NCBI GenBank assembly: GCA_037043455.1
Contig: JAWPHD010011191.1
Span: forward strand, 22,213 to 86,212
Direction of reading: 5' to 3'
Length of the DNA: 64,000 nt
DNA from: Cyrtodaria siliqua
Lineage: Eukaryota; Mollusca; Bivalvia; Adapedonta; Hiatellidae
Positions 12,401-23,867 of the stretch are shown here, piece by piece; positions within the stretch are counted from its first letter, which is position 1; each line of letters starts with the position of its first letter. The position numbers and the translations under genes were made by a program. The notes under the pieces are model-generated. The model was not told the origin of the DNA, did no database searches, and saw nothing but the letters and a program-made list of their open reading frames with translations.

Positions 12401-13347
12401 CCCTATTGTCATCCCAATAAACGGGACAGTGTAAAGATATCTCCGCCAGTTATAAGCTTTGACAGCGGCTGAAAAAATGTGTTGTGGTTGTCTTTTCTGG
12501 AAAAATTTGTAACCGGTCCTATGACATGAGCTCGGTGACCATTAACTTATCGTTCATTTCTAGCCATAAATCAGATAAATACTCCTACTTTACATCGATT
12601 TCTTAAAAAAAAATGAAATGCTTTAAAGCAATTACATCGAACATGTGCCGCCATTGCTCAGTTTCCCCTGTCAGCAGTGGTGCATTATGGGACAGGCCAG
12701 CGTTGTTTACGCAAACGTCAACGCCTCCATATTCCGATTTTATTTTCTCAAACATAGCAAGTATCTCATCTTCTTTTGAAACATCACATTGAATGGCAAG
12801 CAACGACCCCTTTGCCCCTTTCAAACTTTCGGCAAGATTCTGAAATCAAAATATAAATTCGTCGTCAGTTACTGTTAGAACACAGTGACATATTAACGTT
12901 TATATTCTAAAGAAGAAATATGATCATGACATTTACCATACTATTTATTAAAAAGGTTTGACTGCAATTAATGAACTATTATAATCACTTGTTCCTAATA
13001 TACATACGTCAATAATTGTTTATAATACATATCTTAAATCTAAAAGAGTATGAGACTGGACCTTTGGAAACTGCCGAACACGACATATACGAAATATTGC
13101 AGTCTCGGTTTGATTGAGATTGTTCATGAACGGTAGTGAAATATGCTAGCTACCGCTCACGCCCTCTAGCCCCGGGTTGAGTAGAACTCAACTCTAAGAC
13201 GAAAAGAAATGATACCTGTATTTTCTCTATGTTTCTAGCACATCCAACCACCTTCATTCCGTGTTCAACCAGTCGCTTTGCTATTGCCTCTCCAAATCCA
13301 GATGACGCACCCGTTACAAGAGCTACTCTGTTAATCCAACGTTCCAT
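9414..13347 (-). CDS. DHRS11-like: Short-chain dehydrogenase/reductase (DHRS11-like), five exons
   Basis: Exons on the minus strand are 13216-13347, 12636-12839, 11668-11762, 11374-11503 and 9414-9506. All junctions are GT-AG and phases join correctly (0, 0, 2, 0). The joined 218 codons give a classical SDR Rossmann enzyme: cofactor motif TGASSGFG at residues 12-19, CVNNAG at the NNAG position, SSMSGH with the catalytic serine region near 144, the YAATK catalytic Tyr159-Lys163, and SPGLAETEF after strand 6. The start MERW and the exon contents fit animal DHRS11, an NADP(H)-dependent cytosolic 17-beta-hydroxysteroid/carbonyl reductase. The family is about 250-260 residues, so roughly 40 C-terminal residues are missing; no further exon was found between 5130 and 9413. 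Introns hold dispersed repeats. The substrate is not predictable from sequence. Confidence 0.88.
9507..11373 (-). other. Intron 4 of the SDR gene
   Basis: A 1.87-kb intron between exons 4 and 5. Apart from the zinc-finger-like relic at 9900-10145, no other feature is recognised. Confidence 0.6.
9900..10145 (+). pseudogene. Cys-rich zinc-finger-like transposon relic in intron 4
   Basis: On the strand opposite the dehydrogenase, an open stretch encodes CCVCNKFQPERLKNYISLVF. After one or two frame breaks comes a 'CPCH' pattern near 10130. The order CxxC, then a Trp-rich middle, then CPxC resembles the small zinc-binding tail carried by some transposase-like genes in molluscs. Only a short, broken piece remains. 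The family is uncertain. Confidence 0.35.
12185..12430 (-). mobile_element. Penelope-like 3'-end fragment in intron 2
   Basis: Sequence from 'gaacaggaaaagtagcattc' to 'acgggacagtgtaaa' matches the 3'-terminal part of the reverse-transcriptase elements at 30731-31800 and 56065-59110, in the same orientation. It is a truncated copy containing only the non-coding end. Confidence 0.65.
13041..13193. repeat. Dispersed about 150-bp repeat (copy 1)
   Basis: The segment with tgcagtctcggtttgattga and ctagctaccgctcacgccct recurs almost unchanged at 57360-57508, where it interrupts a Penelope-like ORF. A more distant relative lies at 24968-25060. It has no coding content; a short non-autonomous element is likely. 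Confidence 0.7.
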
Positions 13348-13358
13348 TTTTGTTATTT

Positions 13359-13515
13359 GTCTATATTCGTGTTGAACAACTTGCACATGCACATCTAAAC
13401 CTACACGTTTGATGTATACACCCCTACTATGGTACACTTTTGTCTATATTCCTGTTGAACAACTTGCACATCTAAACCTACACGTTTGATGTATACACCA
13501 CTACTATGGTACACG
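13359..13515. repeat. Tandem duplication upstream of the SDR start
   Basis: About 80 bp containing ttgaacaacttgcaca and acacgtttgatgtatacacc is present twice head to tail (13359-13438 and 13441-13515), just upstream of the dehydrogenase start codon at 13347. Any effect on its promoter is speculative. Confidence 0.85.
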
Positions 13516-14204
13516 ATAAGATAGGTTACAGGTATGCTGTTATCAGACGTGTGTTTATTATCTTCACCCCCGTGTTTACACTCGCATGGCTAAAATGTTA
13601 TGTCAGTGAAAGTTTTATGCCAGTAAACATAACTGTACAATATCCGACATAATGTACTAGTACATGAGTATATATCACTGTCGTGAACGTGATACGGAGG
13701 TGCCAATTCAAGATAGCGGACGATAACATCGGCACTGCATTGTATGGAAGCTTTAATATACCCCTCGGATTGTGACACTATGTCACCAGGGCATTAACAA
13801 ATAACAAGCCCAGACTCTTAAATACACGCTTTAATAATCTTTAAAGCTACCCCATTTTAATGTCTGATCGTATAGTGCTATATTAATCACAGACTCTACT
13901 GTCCAACTAATCTCTCTACATTCTCCAGATTCTACCAGATCTCTATCTCGCTACTAAAACATCCCAGTATATACCTGCACCCACACGTGCAATCATCTTG
14001 TTGGATTCCTACACATTTATTCAATTGGTCTAATAAGGTATCCCGCCTACTATATACCTGAGTAAGCTAATATAATATCTGCTATTTGAGAGGATCATCC
14101 CAAATTGTAGAATAATGGTCATTTACTATTAACTGCGAGATACTTCTACCACTTGTTATTAAACTATTATTATTACTTATTAAAGGGTCTGGTAGTGTTA
14201 CAGG
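13516..14204. other. Intergenic, nothing recognised
   Basis: About 690 bp of AT-rich sequence. A patch at 13736-13770 resembles 19943-19968 next to the nested transposons and is probably an old repeat fragment. Confidence 0.4.
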
Positions 14205-14540
14205 ATGAAGTGTTGTTTATAACCATACATAGAACGACATGGTACGATATATAATCCTATGTTGACATAATCTATGTTGATATACTACAATATTTCGAGC
14301 CAGGACGACTTAATAAAAAGCGGCATAAGTTGAATATATTGTTTGCATAACATCCACACAGCGACTTGATGACATAAAATGTCGCATGACGACTTAAATT
14401 ATGTTGAGATCACGTTGACTGAAATATATCTCACACATTCTTATCTGGACAAGATACATATGCCGACATATTCACTTCTGTAGCAACAAAAGATGCAAGC
14501 ACAGCCATAGTTGGATACAAGCATGTGGAATATTAAACAA
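14205..14540 (+). repeat. Uninterrupted copy of a dispersed repeat (empty site)
   Basis: About 330 bp starting near gttgtttataaccatac and ending near agcacagccatagttggat. The same sequence occurs at 19960-28845, but there it is split by two transposons at 20017-23092 and 23287-28705. This copy shows what the target looked like before both insertions. Its own class is unknown; it carries several 'cgactt' words and no ORF. Confidence 0.75.
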
Positions 14541-16634
14541 GAGGACCAAAATGGCACTGAAAAGCTCACCTGATTATCTTCGCAAAGATGAAAACTTTTT
14601 AAAAAAAGCTTATAATTCATAACAGAATGAGATCATGCAGTCGGTGGTGCAATATCACAAATTCCTGCACCCGCGTTAAGGTGTATATGGTGGGGATCTC
14701 AATGGTTTCCACGTTATGACACAGGTACTATGTCCCAAGGGTTGTGGACTATGCCCGAAGGGGTGGGGACGGACCCAGGGGCCAATGCTGGTAGGATGGT
14801 TGTATCCGTATGTTCATGCCCAGTCAGTGTATATGTTATGCGCAAAATGAGAATATGGTCAATTCCAAAATTACTCTGCGAAAAGTAAATCTTTTTAAAA
14901 CGCACGTCATTATCGGAATTCTCAAATGCGCGGTTCAATTCCGGAATCTTCCGTGCGCACAGTAGTAATTAGCACACAGTATGGAAGTTTTGGTTCTAGT
15001 GGTTAATTGTAATATTGACGGCAAAGGCCTTCGTTAAGAATTCTGGAAGAACTTGTAGCTCAAACATTTTGCTTTATATATATATAATATAAAAGCAATA
15101 ACGAATGTAGACGCGTGATGCAACGTGTGTTTATCTCCTCATTGTCTATAAAATGTATATTAATATCCACTATTAATTAAGTATCATTCAAATATTCAAA
15201 TGTCATTAATAGCAATACCATAAACTGGTAATTTGTTCTCAAACGATATGTGTAAAATGATTGTTTTTAGTACAGGTGGCAGATGACAGATGTTCTGAAA
15301 AATAAGACAGTTTGACATTTAATATATTTGTATACCTTATCAGTATAATACTTTAATAAATATGATTAAAACATGCAAATGCAATTAGTAGTAGTAGTTG
15401 TAGCTTTAACACCTGGTACATTTATTAGCAATTGACGTGTTTGTTATTTGACAGATGTTTAATATTTGACTTCTTTTGTATATGCAAGTATATACGAAGG
15501 TACATGGCACCAAACCAGGGTCTCATGTTTGTATATAGAGATCATAGTGAAATCTCTAAAATATATATGGAATGCCCAATTTGACCTGTTATTAGAAATA
15601 TTATTGTCTGTGTCGCGTTTTGCTTTTTATTTTTAGCCGGATTGCGTAGCAAATCCAGGTTATGGTTTGGCGATTTCCGTCTATCTCCTGTCCGTCCGTC
15701 CGTATGTCCGTCTACGCATTTTGACGTTTTGGTAAACGTTTTTGGTTAAAGTTTTTGTTTTTTCTCATTTCTCAAAAACGAATTGCCGGAAAGCTTTGAA
15801 ACTTCAGTTCATTTCAGTTAAAATGGTGAATTGCACCGTGCACTGTGCTTCACTTGTTTATATTTTCTTAGCCAGAATTTATCTCCTTATTTCAGTAATA
15901 TAAATCCGCGCTTTATTGTTTGAGGGCTTCAATTTGTTTTTCAATAAGTAAGTAAGTTCATGTTAATTATTTACCAAACCAAACTATGACTTTTTTTTAT
16001 ATATTTTATCTTTTATAACAGACGGATGAAATAAGTAAGCATATGTAAATAAAAATAAATAGGTTTCAAAACACTATATTCCTTTTTAAATCCCAACACA
16101 ATTCGTACTTTGCGCAAAACATTCTCAAATTTGGTGCATATTTTATATCGATTAACCCCTTGCCCAATTCCGGAATCGTCGGGCATTTTAATAATTCTTA
16201 CTTCTCTCATACTACATGCAATATATGAGAGCTCTATGGCTTGTGTCCTCTAATGAGAAGATCTTTTCATTTTGTATCTATATAAATCTATGTAAAACAA
16301 GTGATCGCTGGGGCGTGGTCAAATTTAACGTCAGTGTCGCCATTTAAAACTTGGTAGAGGACTAATGGTCAATGCGTAATATTAAACCTCTAGCTCATGT
16401 AGTTCCAGAGAAGAAGATTTGTTTAAGATTTTCCTATACAACATTATGTAAAACTGTGACTACTGGGCCGAATTTCACCCCAGGGTCATCATTTGAACAA
16501 ACTTGGTAGTGAACCATAAGCAGATACTACAGGTTATATATGAAAGCTCTGTGCCTTGAGTTTTTAGAGAAGAACATGTTTCAAGGTTTTCCCTATGTCA
16601 ACAATACATATGACCAAGTATCAAAGACATAAAA
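14541..16634. other. Intergenic with a mollusc-type repeat
   Basis: No gene is seen. 15641-15720 contains 'gccggattgcgtagcaaatc' followed by gtccgtccgtccgtatgtcc, the usual start of a mollusc dispersed-repeat family. The rest is AT-rich with no clear structure. Confidence 0.45.
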
Positions 16635-16750
16635 TGAGGCAATCACATAAAGTTAACTGAGGTTAATTTACCTAACCAAGGTTAAGTTTGGGGACAATAA
16701 GCAAAATATGACCTTGACCTTGGTAATTTGTGTCGTTCAGTGATGTCCAC
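16635..16750 (+). repeat. Dispersed repeat, copy 1
   Basis: Contains atgaggcaatcacataaagt, ttacctaaccaaggttaag and aaaatatgaccttg. The same words in the same order occur at 19606-19740. Confidence 0.7.
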
Positions 16751-17529
16751 CATTGCCAACAATACATATGACCAAGTATCAAATAAAATCAAAGTACCGA
16801 AGGTACTGAGAGCATGGTGAACTATGATTTGTGCATCCATGTAATGGAAGGTTTCTTTCCAATCACGCATGACATATGGATGGACTGAAAATGTGTCAAC
16901 TCTTCTTAATAACTATACATCATTGCATGTAATAATACATCAATGCATTGTTTAATGTATCTGGAACTAAAGCGATTGAAACAAGATAAGGTAAGGTATA
17001 TACAGGAATAAAGAAGGGAACAAAAGGAATGATTGGTTATAATGAAAATTAATCTTCGAAACGCTTCATCATCTTCACAGGTGTTAAAGTGTATCAAAAA
17101 ACATCACCTATCAAAGTTTGAGTCATTAGAAATGAATATAGCGTCAAAAAGGTCGACAGCTAATTTTGCCAATTCAAGGGGAGCTAATTCATAGACCCTT
17201 TGACCAACATAGCTGAATTAAAATAGGAAACAACCTTGCATTGATATCGACCTACTATGCAAGTATGATTAAAATCAAATAAAACACGAGTGTAGTCAGT
17301 AGTCAGAGTGTAGCTGAAAGACAGCCATATCCCCCGCTGCACAAAGATTTATAATATACAAATTTAAACATGGAATGTCACTGTAAAATGACAAATTCTC
17401 CCTGAAGCTTCCGTGTTCCAAAAAGTGTGACCTTCAACTAAAAGAACATATTTGTTAATACAACTTGTAGTAGAGACATACAGGCTACACATATACAAAA
17501 CATAACTTATACATCTTTGTGCTCATTTG
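16751..17529. other. Intergenic, nothing recognised
   Basis: About 780 bp with no protein-like ORF and no clear repeat. Confidence 0.4.
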
Positions 17530-17692
17530 ATTTTAATCTCACAACTCTGAGTATCCCTGGTCTCGGGATTTATTCTCACAACTCGGAATACCACTGGTCT
17601 CGGGATACCGTTGTAGTTCATTCTCACAACTCGGAGTACCACTGTTCTCGGGATACCGTTGTGATTTAATCTCACAACTCGGAGTGAACATG
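17530..17692. repeat. Tandem repeat, about 58-60-bp units
   Basis: The unit tctcacaactcggagtacca followed by ctggtctcgggataccgttg is present three times plus a partial fourth, with small differences. Confidence 0.8.
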
Positions 17693-19605
17693 ATGTTCAT
17701 ACACAATTATTTCGTTGTTATATTTTTCAACCATGTATGTGAACGCTACTGAGAATTTCACGATTCATATCACTAATACTTGGATTTTTTTTTAAGTCGG
17801 CAAATCGTTTGTTGACAATAATCACCAAAGTCACGGTAAATTTCGTTTACTACCTTAGGCCTAATAAAAAGTATTTTGTTTCCTGTCACCCAACCGAATC
17901 GCCGTTTTCACCCTCGACACAACAACTTTTACCCCTTCATTTTTATGTTGCTTTGTTGTGTTTTGGCCTTAACAGAATATAATTCAATCAGTTTTGCATG
18001 TAAATTGAAAATTGTAATAAAAGGTAACATATTTGTGTTTAGATCTACTCATGTTGTGTAATGTATATCTCTCAATGCTACAGTCATACGTTCGAGTCCC
18101 GCTTGTTACGCGTTTGCACATTGAATAATGTTTGACAGCTACTCACTAACGCGCGGTAGGACTGTGGTTCTACTAGTTTGTTTCAAAACAGATGAGGTCT
18201 ACCTCTACCTCTACCAAATTGACGCATAGATAAAAGTCGTAAAAATCTTTAAAAAAATCCCCCCACTCTCTCCACACACACACACACACACACACACACA
18301 ATTTGTTTTCCGACATAAGTTTAAAAGGGAGTACATCAGGCCTTTTATGGGATTCTATAGGTGTCCGATTTAAAATTGACAAATATTAATATTTTATTCT
18401 ACATGACCAAAACATAATGAGCCTACAAAATCTTTTTTTTGCAAAGAAATTCATTCTGCACAGTAATACATGCTATCCTAGGTGACGCACCAGGGTTAAT
18501 TTTAGCATATTACGTGCGAGTCCACCCTAGCTATATGGTGTTCTGAAACTTTAGACATTAACAAAATGGTTCTAGCTTCACATTTTGATTGATAGTGTTT
18601 TCTATCGTGAACTGGAACAATTTTATAATTTAAGCTGTTTCTAGAAAAATTCGGATGTACCCCTTTTAAGACCAATGGGCATGAATTAAACAAACTTTTT
18701 TTTTTTGCATAAAAAATATATAATTAGAATAAAAAAAGTGGGTTTTGCTCAGATTCGCTCGCTTTATAATCCATAATTTTATGGGACTGCCACTCTCCCG
18801 ACTGAGCTAATAATCCTTTACAAGTTTTGATGATCTATAAGGTATTTATTCTAAAACCGCAGTGTCCGAATTGACCCGGACTAAGATTTATACCCAGTCA
18901 GATCTTTTGATTTGCATTCGGTCTCGCCGGCACGATCGGCACATGTATTCAGGATTATGTTACGACCGAAACAGTTTTTTTAACTTCATAGTAAGGGAGG
19001 TAAAGACTTCAGAATATTACACAGCGTACTTCAAAATAAGCTGAAATCTTATTCCGGAGAATAGGCAGCAACAATGTTTTACAAAGGATAGTAGCTTATG
19101 CGATAACCATTACTGACCAAACCTATTACATATTATATGAAGACTATAAAGGTCATGTATATTTCTTAAATATATAAATCCAAGAAAGATGGAAGATATG
19201 CGTTTGATGGTGTTGCAACAAGAGAAATAAATTATAAAATTAACTGGTTACAAATCTCAATCACTATCCTAGGAGAACAATACAGCGTATGAATATATTT
19301 TACGCAAAATCACGTGATGATCATGTGATGATGACGATTGATCTATTTATAGAACGCACTGCTAAATGATGAAACAATAGATGAAATAGCTATATAAAAA
19401 ATATATAACTTAAACAAGGTATTGAGGAAATTATTTGAAATTTCTAAATGACATTACCTTATTTGTATCCGCACTAGAAAAGAAGAAACACCTGTTAAAA
19501 TATGGGTCTTCTTTTTCAGGCAATGTGTCGATTCATCAGTGAGGCTGTAGTTAGGATTCGTGAAAAAACACGGTAACTATAGCTTGGTGAACAAGTTCAC
19601 CATGC
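17693..19605. other. Intergenic
   Basis: No gene is seen. There is a (CA)n microsatellite at about 18278-18300. On the minus strand at 18765-18828 a tRNA-like 5' half (ggattattagctcagtcggg) has a good A box but no matching B box, so it looks like a tRNA or SINE remnant. A B-box-like stretch, gttcgagtcccgc, is at 18092-18104. Confidence 0.45.
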
Positions 19606-19740
19606 TAAAAATGAGGCAATCACATGTATACAGTTAACTGAGGTTAAGTTATAATAATCAAGGTTAAGTTACCTAACCAAGGCTAAGGTTTGGGAAAATA
19701 ACGCAAAATATGACAAAATATGACCTTGGTAATTTTGGCG
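19606..19740 (+). repeat. Dispersed repeat, copy 2
   Basis: Second copy of the repeat at 16635-16750, in the same orientation, with an internal duplication of the 'aaggttaagtta' and 'caaaatatga' words. Confidence 0.7.
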
Positions 19741-19750
19741 TGATGATGTA

Positions 19751-19852
19751 AAGCATTTGATAAATTTTCATAAAAAATCGAGTGACTGCTATATGTACCC
19801 AACAAAGCATTTGACAAAGTTTCATAAAAAATCGAGTGACTGCTATGTCTCG
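19751..19852 (+). repeat. 54-bp tandem duplication
   Basis: The stretch 'catttgayaaattttcataa' followed by aaaatcgagtgactgctatg occurs twice, at about 19753-19801 and 19806-19850. Confidence 0.8.
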
Positions 19853-19944
19853 CTACCCACTATCGTGGGCGAGACAAAAACGGTTATGGTAATTCAATTT
19901 ATTACATCTTCCGTTAAACAAAGATATATGTCGACGTGTACATA

Positions 19945-20016
19945 TGGGAGCTTTAATGTACCTCCCAGATGATGTGATGTTTATGACCATAAATATAACG
20001 ACATGTCACGATATAT
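19945..20016 (+). repeat. Left part of the split dispersed repeat
   Basis: Matches the start of the repeat at 14205-14540 (tttatgaccataaatataac, then cacgatatat). It is cut at 20016 by the palindromic transposon. The rest of the repeat resumes at 23093. Confidence 0.7.
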
Positions 20017-20049
20017 TATGGAACGCCATGACTGTATTATGATGTTGCC

Positions 20050-20502
20050 GATTTATATATGCAGTGCATTTCCCTTTATATGTGGTAGATATTTCATGAT
20101 ATGCAGTGCATTTTTAATTATATGTGGTAAATAAATCTTTATATGTGGTAGAAAAGTATTTATATGCAGTAGATCAATCATTATATGCGATAGATAAGTC
20201 ATTGTATGCAGTAGATAAACCATTATATGCGGTCCAGTTATCGTTATATGTGGTGCATTAATTACTATATGCAGTAGTTTATCTAATATATGAGGTCCTT
20301 TGAACATTATATGAAGTACGTTTGTATTTATATGCAGTGCTTCTGTTGACTTTATATGTGGTACATAATCTAATATACGTGGTGAATACGTCTTTATATT
20401 CGGTGGTTTCAATTGCATTATATTCGGTACAAACGGCTTTATACGTGGTGCATTTCTTATGATATGCAGTGCTTTTTCTATTATATGCGGTGGTTTTTTC
20501 AT
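20050..20502 (-). repeat. 24-bp periodic arm, left
   Basis: On the minus strand a 24-bp period alternates 'ccacatata' or 'tgcatata' with a variable spacer. Since 24 is a multiple of three, a spurious 149-codon frame (repeated PHI/LHI) stays open. The same array occurs inverted at 22700-23050. Confidence 0.85.
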
Positions 20503-20814
20503 TATGATGATGAGATCAATCGGAAAACTCGTTTTTTTAAGATGTTACTATTTCATTGGAAATCTAACTAGACTGCTTCACTGCGTATGTCCCGTTTCAC
20601 TCAAACAAGCGACAATCAAACGCCGATTGTATCTGATCTATGTTCTATAAAAGGATATGGCAAGTTGGGCTTTTTCTCAATATTGATAACATAATGCACG
20701 CGCGTGACATACATAAATAGAGGATATTTGTTGATGTGGAGTGAATAAATAGAGAATATTTGTTTATAGGGTTTAATCCACTATTTCGCTGGAAAGTATA
20801 TAATAAATGCATAC

Positions 20815-21700
20815 ATTACAATTACTGAGGTAGTGTACGCGCTAAATACACAATCACTCTTATTCCCAAGGATAGTCCCCCAAGTTGGTACGTACCATAC
20901 CAAGTTCTGTACCCGGTGTCCTTATAAGGAAAGAATGGGCTGGTGGCTTCCGGGTGTGTGGTTGTGAACAAAATACATCCACACACCCCGCCCCCACCCC
21001 AAAGGGATGGTATTTTCCTGGTTTTGTGAGAATGTGGTAAGGAAGGTGTTGTTTTTCTTGCGATTGCATCGGGGAGGATGTGGTGGTGGTGTGAGTTTGG
21101 TGGTGGGGATGGGGGTGGGGGGGGGGGTGAGGCGGGGGCTACACAAATTATAAGAGGGAAGTGTCTGCGGGGGGAATGAGGGGTTAACGAATAAAAACAC
21201 ACGGGGTATGGTGGCTGGAGATTTTTCCATTTTTTTTAGGATATCAGTAATTACTGAGATAATACACGCAAAACAATTATGCACCTATCAATTATTTCCC
21301 CCGCCGGTGTAGGATTAGGGTCGCAACGGGCTCACCCAAGGAAAATCGATTTATTGTTCTATCCCCTCCCTAGGAGATCATTTTTAGGGTAATTCCCAAT
21401 GTTGGTATTATACCAGTTCTGTCTGAAGTCCCTACCCCGGTGTCAACGTTGTTGGTCACCCCGGAGTCAACGTTGTTGGTCTAATTCAACTTTTCCACGC
21501 AATATCTGTGGAAGGAAAAATATGTCGAAGAGGATGGTGGTGGGGAAGCGGGGTTCAGGGGGTCTTTTCGAGATTTTTTTCCAGGATGGGTTGGTGTATT
21601 TTTCGAGATTTTCCAAGGGACTAGGATGTTATCAAAACATATGCCATTTTCTAACGCCGATCTCGTCAACGTGTCTATGTTTGACATAATTGTATTCAAC
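20815..21700. repeat. Interior of transposon 1, G-rich
   Basis: 21060-21180 is strongly G-rich (for example gatgggggtggggggggggg) and could form quadruplexes. Two diverged direct copies of about 430 bp seem to make up 20815-21680, sharing words such as 'aattactgag' and 'ttggt..taccaagttctgt'. Pro-rich frames on the minus strand are composition artefacts. Confidence 0.5.
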
Positions 21701-22234
21701 AGTTCGTGTTTTTTATATTATTAAAATGAATCCAGTCTTGGTTTGGACTGAAAAAAGTAAGACAGTTTTTGTTCTATTTCTGAAACTGGAAATCCTCTAA
21801 TTACGTAAAGCGTGTATATACACTGGCCAATCGCTGTGGGTCTAAATAATCGATAATGACAGCGTTCTATGTGCAGTCGTTTATATTTAAACGCTGTGTA
21901 GCAGTCTAAATCGTAACATCTTTAAAAAGGAGTGTTCCGATTGATCTCATTCTGCTGCCGAAGGCAGCAGACTCTTATATGACTTTAGTAATTGCACATG
22001 GTAAGGTAGTAATGTATAGTTTCTTTGAGTTTTTCAGCTATAAACATGCTTTACAACTTGAATTCCCAGAGAACTCGTCTGAAAAACTTGAATGGTATAA
22101 ACACATATTTTGTAATGTTGAAAGGTTACCATTTCACTTGCTGAAATGACGTTTTCGTAAACCAGTCTACTGAAATCATTACTAAACGAAACATTCAGAA
22201 GCCTCAGGAAGGTAGGGTTCAAGCCTGAAAATTT

Positions 22235-22690
22235 CCTTTTTTTTTTTTTTTTTAATTTTCATTGGTTTTTATTATTAAATCAAATTATTCAATGAATACA
22301 ACTGGTTAAAAGTTGATAACATGGTTAAAAATAAAAAGGTATATTGACCTGAAAAACGTATATTGACTTTTGTATATGGACCTGTGAAAAATAAGTATGA
22401 AAAATTCAATTTCCACGAATAATCAAAATTCCAAATATATTCAGATATTCAAAGTTTCAAAAATTCAAAATTTCAAAAATTCAAAATTTCAAAATTTAAA
22501 TTTCAAAAATTCAAAATTTCAAAAATTTCAAAATTTAAAATTCAAAAATTCTAAATTTCAAAATTCAAAAATTCAAAAATTTTAAAATTCTCAAATCAAA
22601 ATTTCAGAATTACAAAATTTTAAATTTCAAATTTCAAAATTCAAAATTCCATGAATAATTTGATTTAATAATAAAATAATTGTTGCCTTT
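22235..22690. repeat. Low-complexity insert with inverted ends
   Basis: A T tract is followed by attattaaatcaaattattc (22270-22289), which recurs inverted near 22650-22670. Between them are about 220 bp of degenerate tandem 'ttcaaaaattcaaaa' words. It lies in the right arm of transposon 1 and has no left-arm counterpart, so it is probably a later insertion. Confidence 0.6.
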
Positions 22691-22699
22691 TAGGTTCGG

Positions 22700-23050
22700 T
22701 CGATATGAAGACGTATCCACCACGTATATTAGAATATGTACCACATATAAAGTCAACAGAAGCACCGCATATAAATACAAACGTACTTCATATAATGTTC
22801 AAAGGACCTCATATATTAGATTAAAATACTGCATATAGTAATAAATGCACCACATATAACGATAAATGGACCGCATATAATGGTTTATCTACTGCATACA
22901 ATGACTTATCTATCGAATATAATGATTAATCTACTGCATATAAATACTTTTCTACCACATATAAAGATTTATTTACCACATATAATTAAAAATGCACTAC
23001 ATATCATGAAATATCTACCACATATAAAGGGAAATGCACTGCATATATTA
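22700..23050 (+). repeat. 24-bp periodic arm, right
   Basis: Inverted counterpart of 20050-20500, shorter by about 110 bp at its inner side. Confidence 0.85.
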
Positions 23051-23098
23051 ATTGGCAACATCATAATCGTTAGACAGTCATGGCGTTCCATAATATAT

Positions 23099-23286
23099 AA
23101 TCCTATGTTGACATAGTCTATGTTGATATACTACAATATATCTAGCCATGACGACTTAATAAAATGCGACATAAGTTGAATATATTGTTTGCACAACATC
23201 CACACAGCGACTTGATGACCTAAAATGTCGCTCGACGACTTCAATTATTTTGAGATCAGGTTAAGTTGACTAAAATATTGCGTCAC
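23099..23286 (+). repeat. Middle part of the split dispersed repeat
   Basis: Matches 14260-14435 (aatcctatgttgacat, gcgacttgatgac). It is bounded on the left by transposon 1 and on the right by transposon 2; the final part resumes at 28706. Confidence 0.75.
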
Positions 23287-23863
23287 TACGGAAGCGTATT
23301 CGTGCCTCGTCTTGTTGGGTTATATTGAATTTTTCAATTTGTAATAACTCGAATTGCTATGATATATATCAATAAATCGATATGTGTTTGTCGACAAAAC
23401 ACGATGTAATTCAATAAATGCAAAATAAATACGTTGAAATGGTTCTTTATTTTACAATAAATCGTTTTTATTGAACTTGACATTTTTTTCCTTTCTTTAT
23501 ATCGCGTTGAAACAAAAACAAATAAATATATATCACTATAAAGGTATTCGACGTAATGAGTATTATCTGTACTACACGAGATATTTATCTGTTATACACG
23601 AGATATTTATTTCAAGTTATGTACAATTTATCGATAATGCGATATAAAGATTTCGATTTAAAAAATGATAAAACAAACTAGTTAGCGTCATGTTTCAATT
23701 AAATCAAATATACACAGGAAAATTTAGCATCGGTCATCTGGCCTGCTTCTGACTTCTTCGCTCCGCTATGTTACGTGTATTGGCCTGCCAAACTGTATGA
23801 TATATGTCTAGCAGATATTGGTCTGGGCAGATTAGGCCGATTAAAGTGCCCACTAGCGAATAG
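23287..23863. repeat. Left terminal inverted repeat of transposon 2
   Basis: Shared words with the right arm include tcgtgcctcgtcttgttgg, ttcgctccgctatgttacgt and attaaagtg.ccactagcga. It ends at the CCGG target of the nested element. Confidence 0.9.
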
Positions 23864-23867
23864 CCGG

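Larger units (their letters stand above)
20017..23092. mobile_element. Palindromic DNA transposon 1 (IS3EU-like, non-autonomous)
   Basis: The ends are tatggaacgccatgact and agtcatggcgttccata, perfect inverted repeats, with the 6-bp duplication ATATAT on both sides (20011-20016 and 23093-23098). Comparison with 14205-14540 gives an empty site with a single ATATAT. The long inverted arms (20017-20590 on the left; 22700-23092 plus 21885-21960 on the right) carry a 24-bp periodic motif. Six-bp duplications and TAY...RTA termini fit the IS3EU superfamily as I know it. No transposase ORF is present. The right arm is interrupted by about 740 bp at 21961-22700. Confidence 0.75.

Noticed and set aside
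18765..18828. tRNA gene on the minus strand
   Set aside because: A good A box and D-arm-like start, but no B box or T arm; probably a remnant.
20053..20502. 149-codon ORF with repeated PHI/LHI
   Set aside because: Product of a 24-bp periodic transposon arm that recurs inverted at 22700-23050.
20822..21284. Proline/histidine-rich ORFs on the minus strand
   Set aside because: Base-composition artefact of a G-rich plus strand; no domain.
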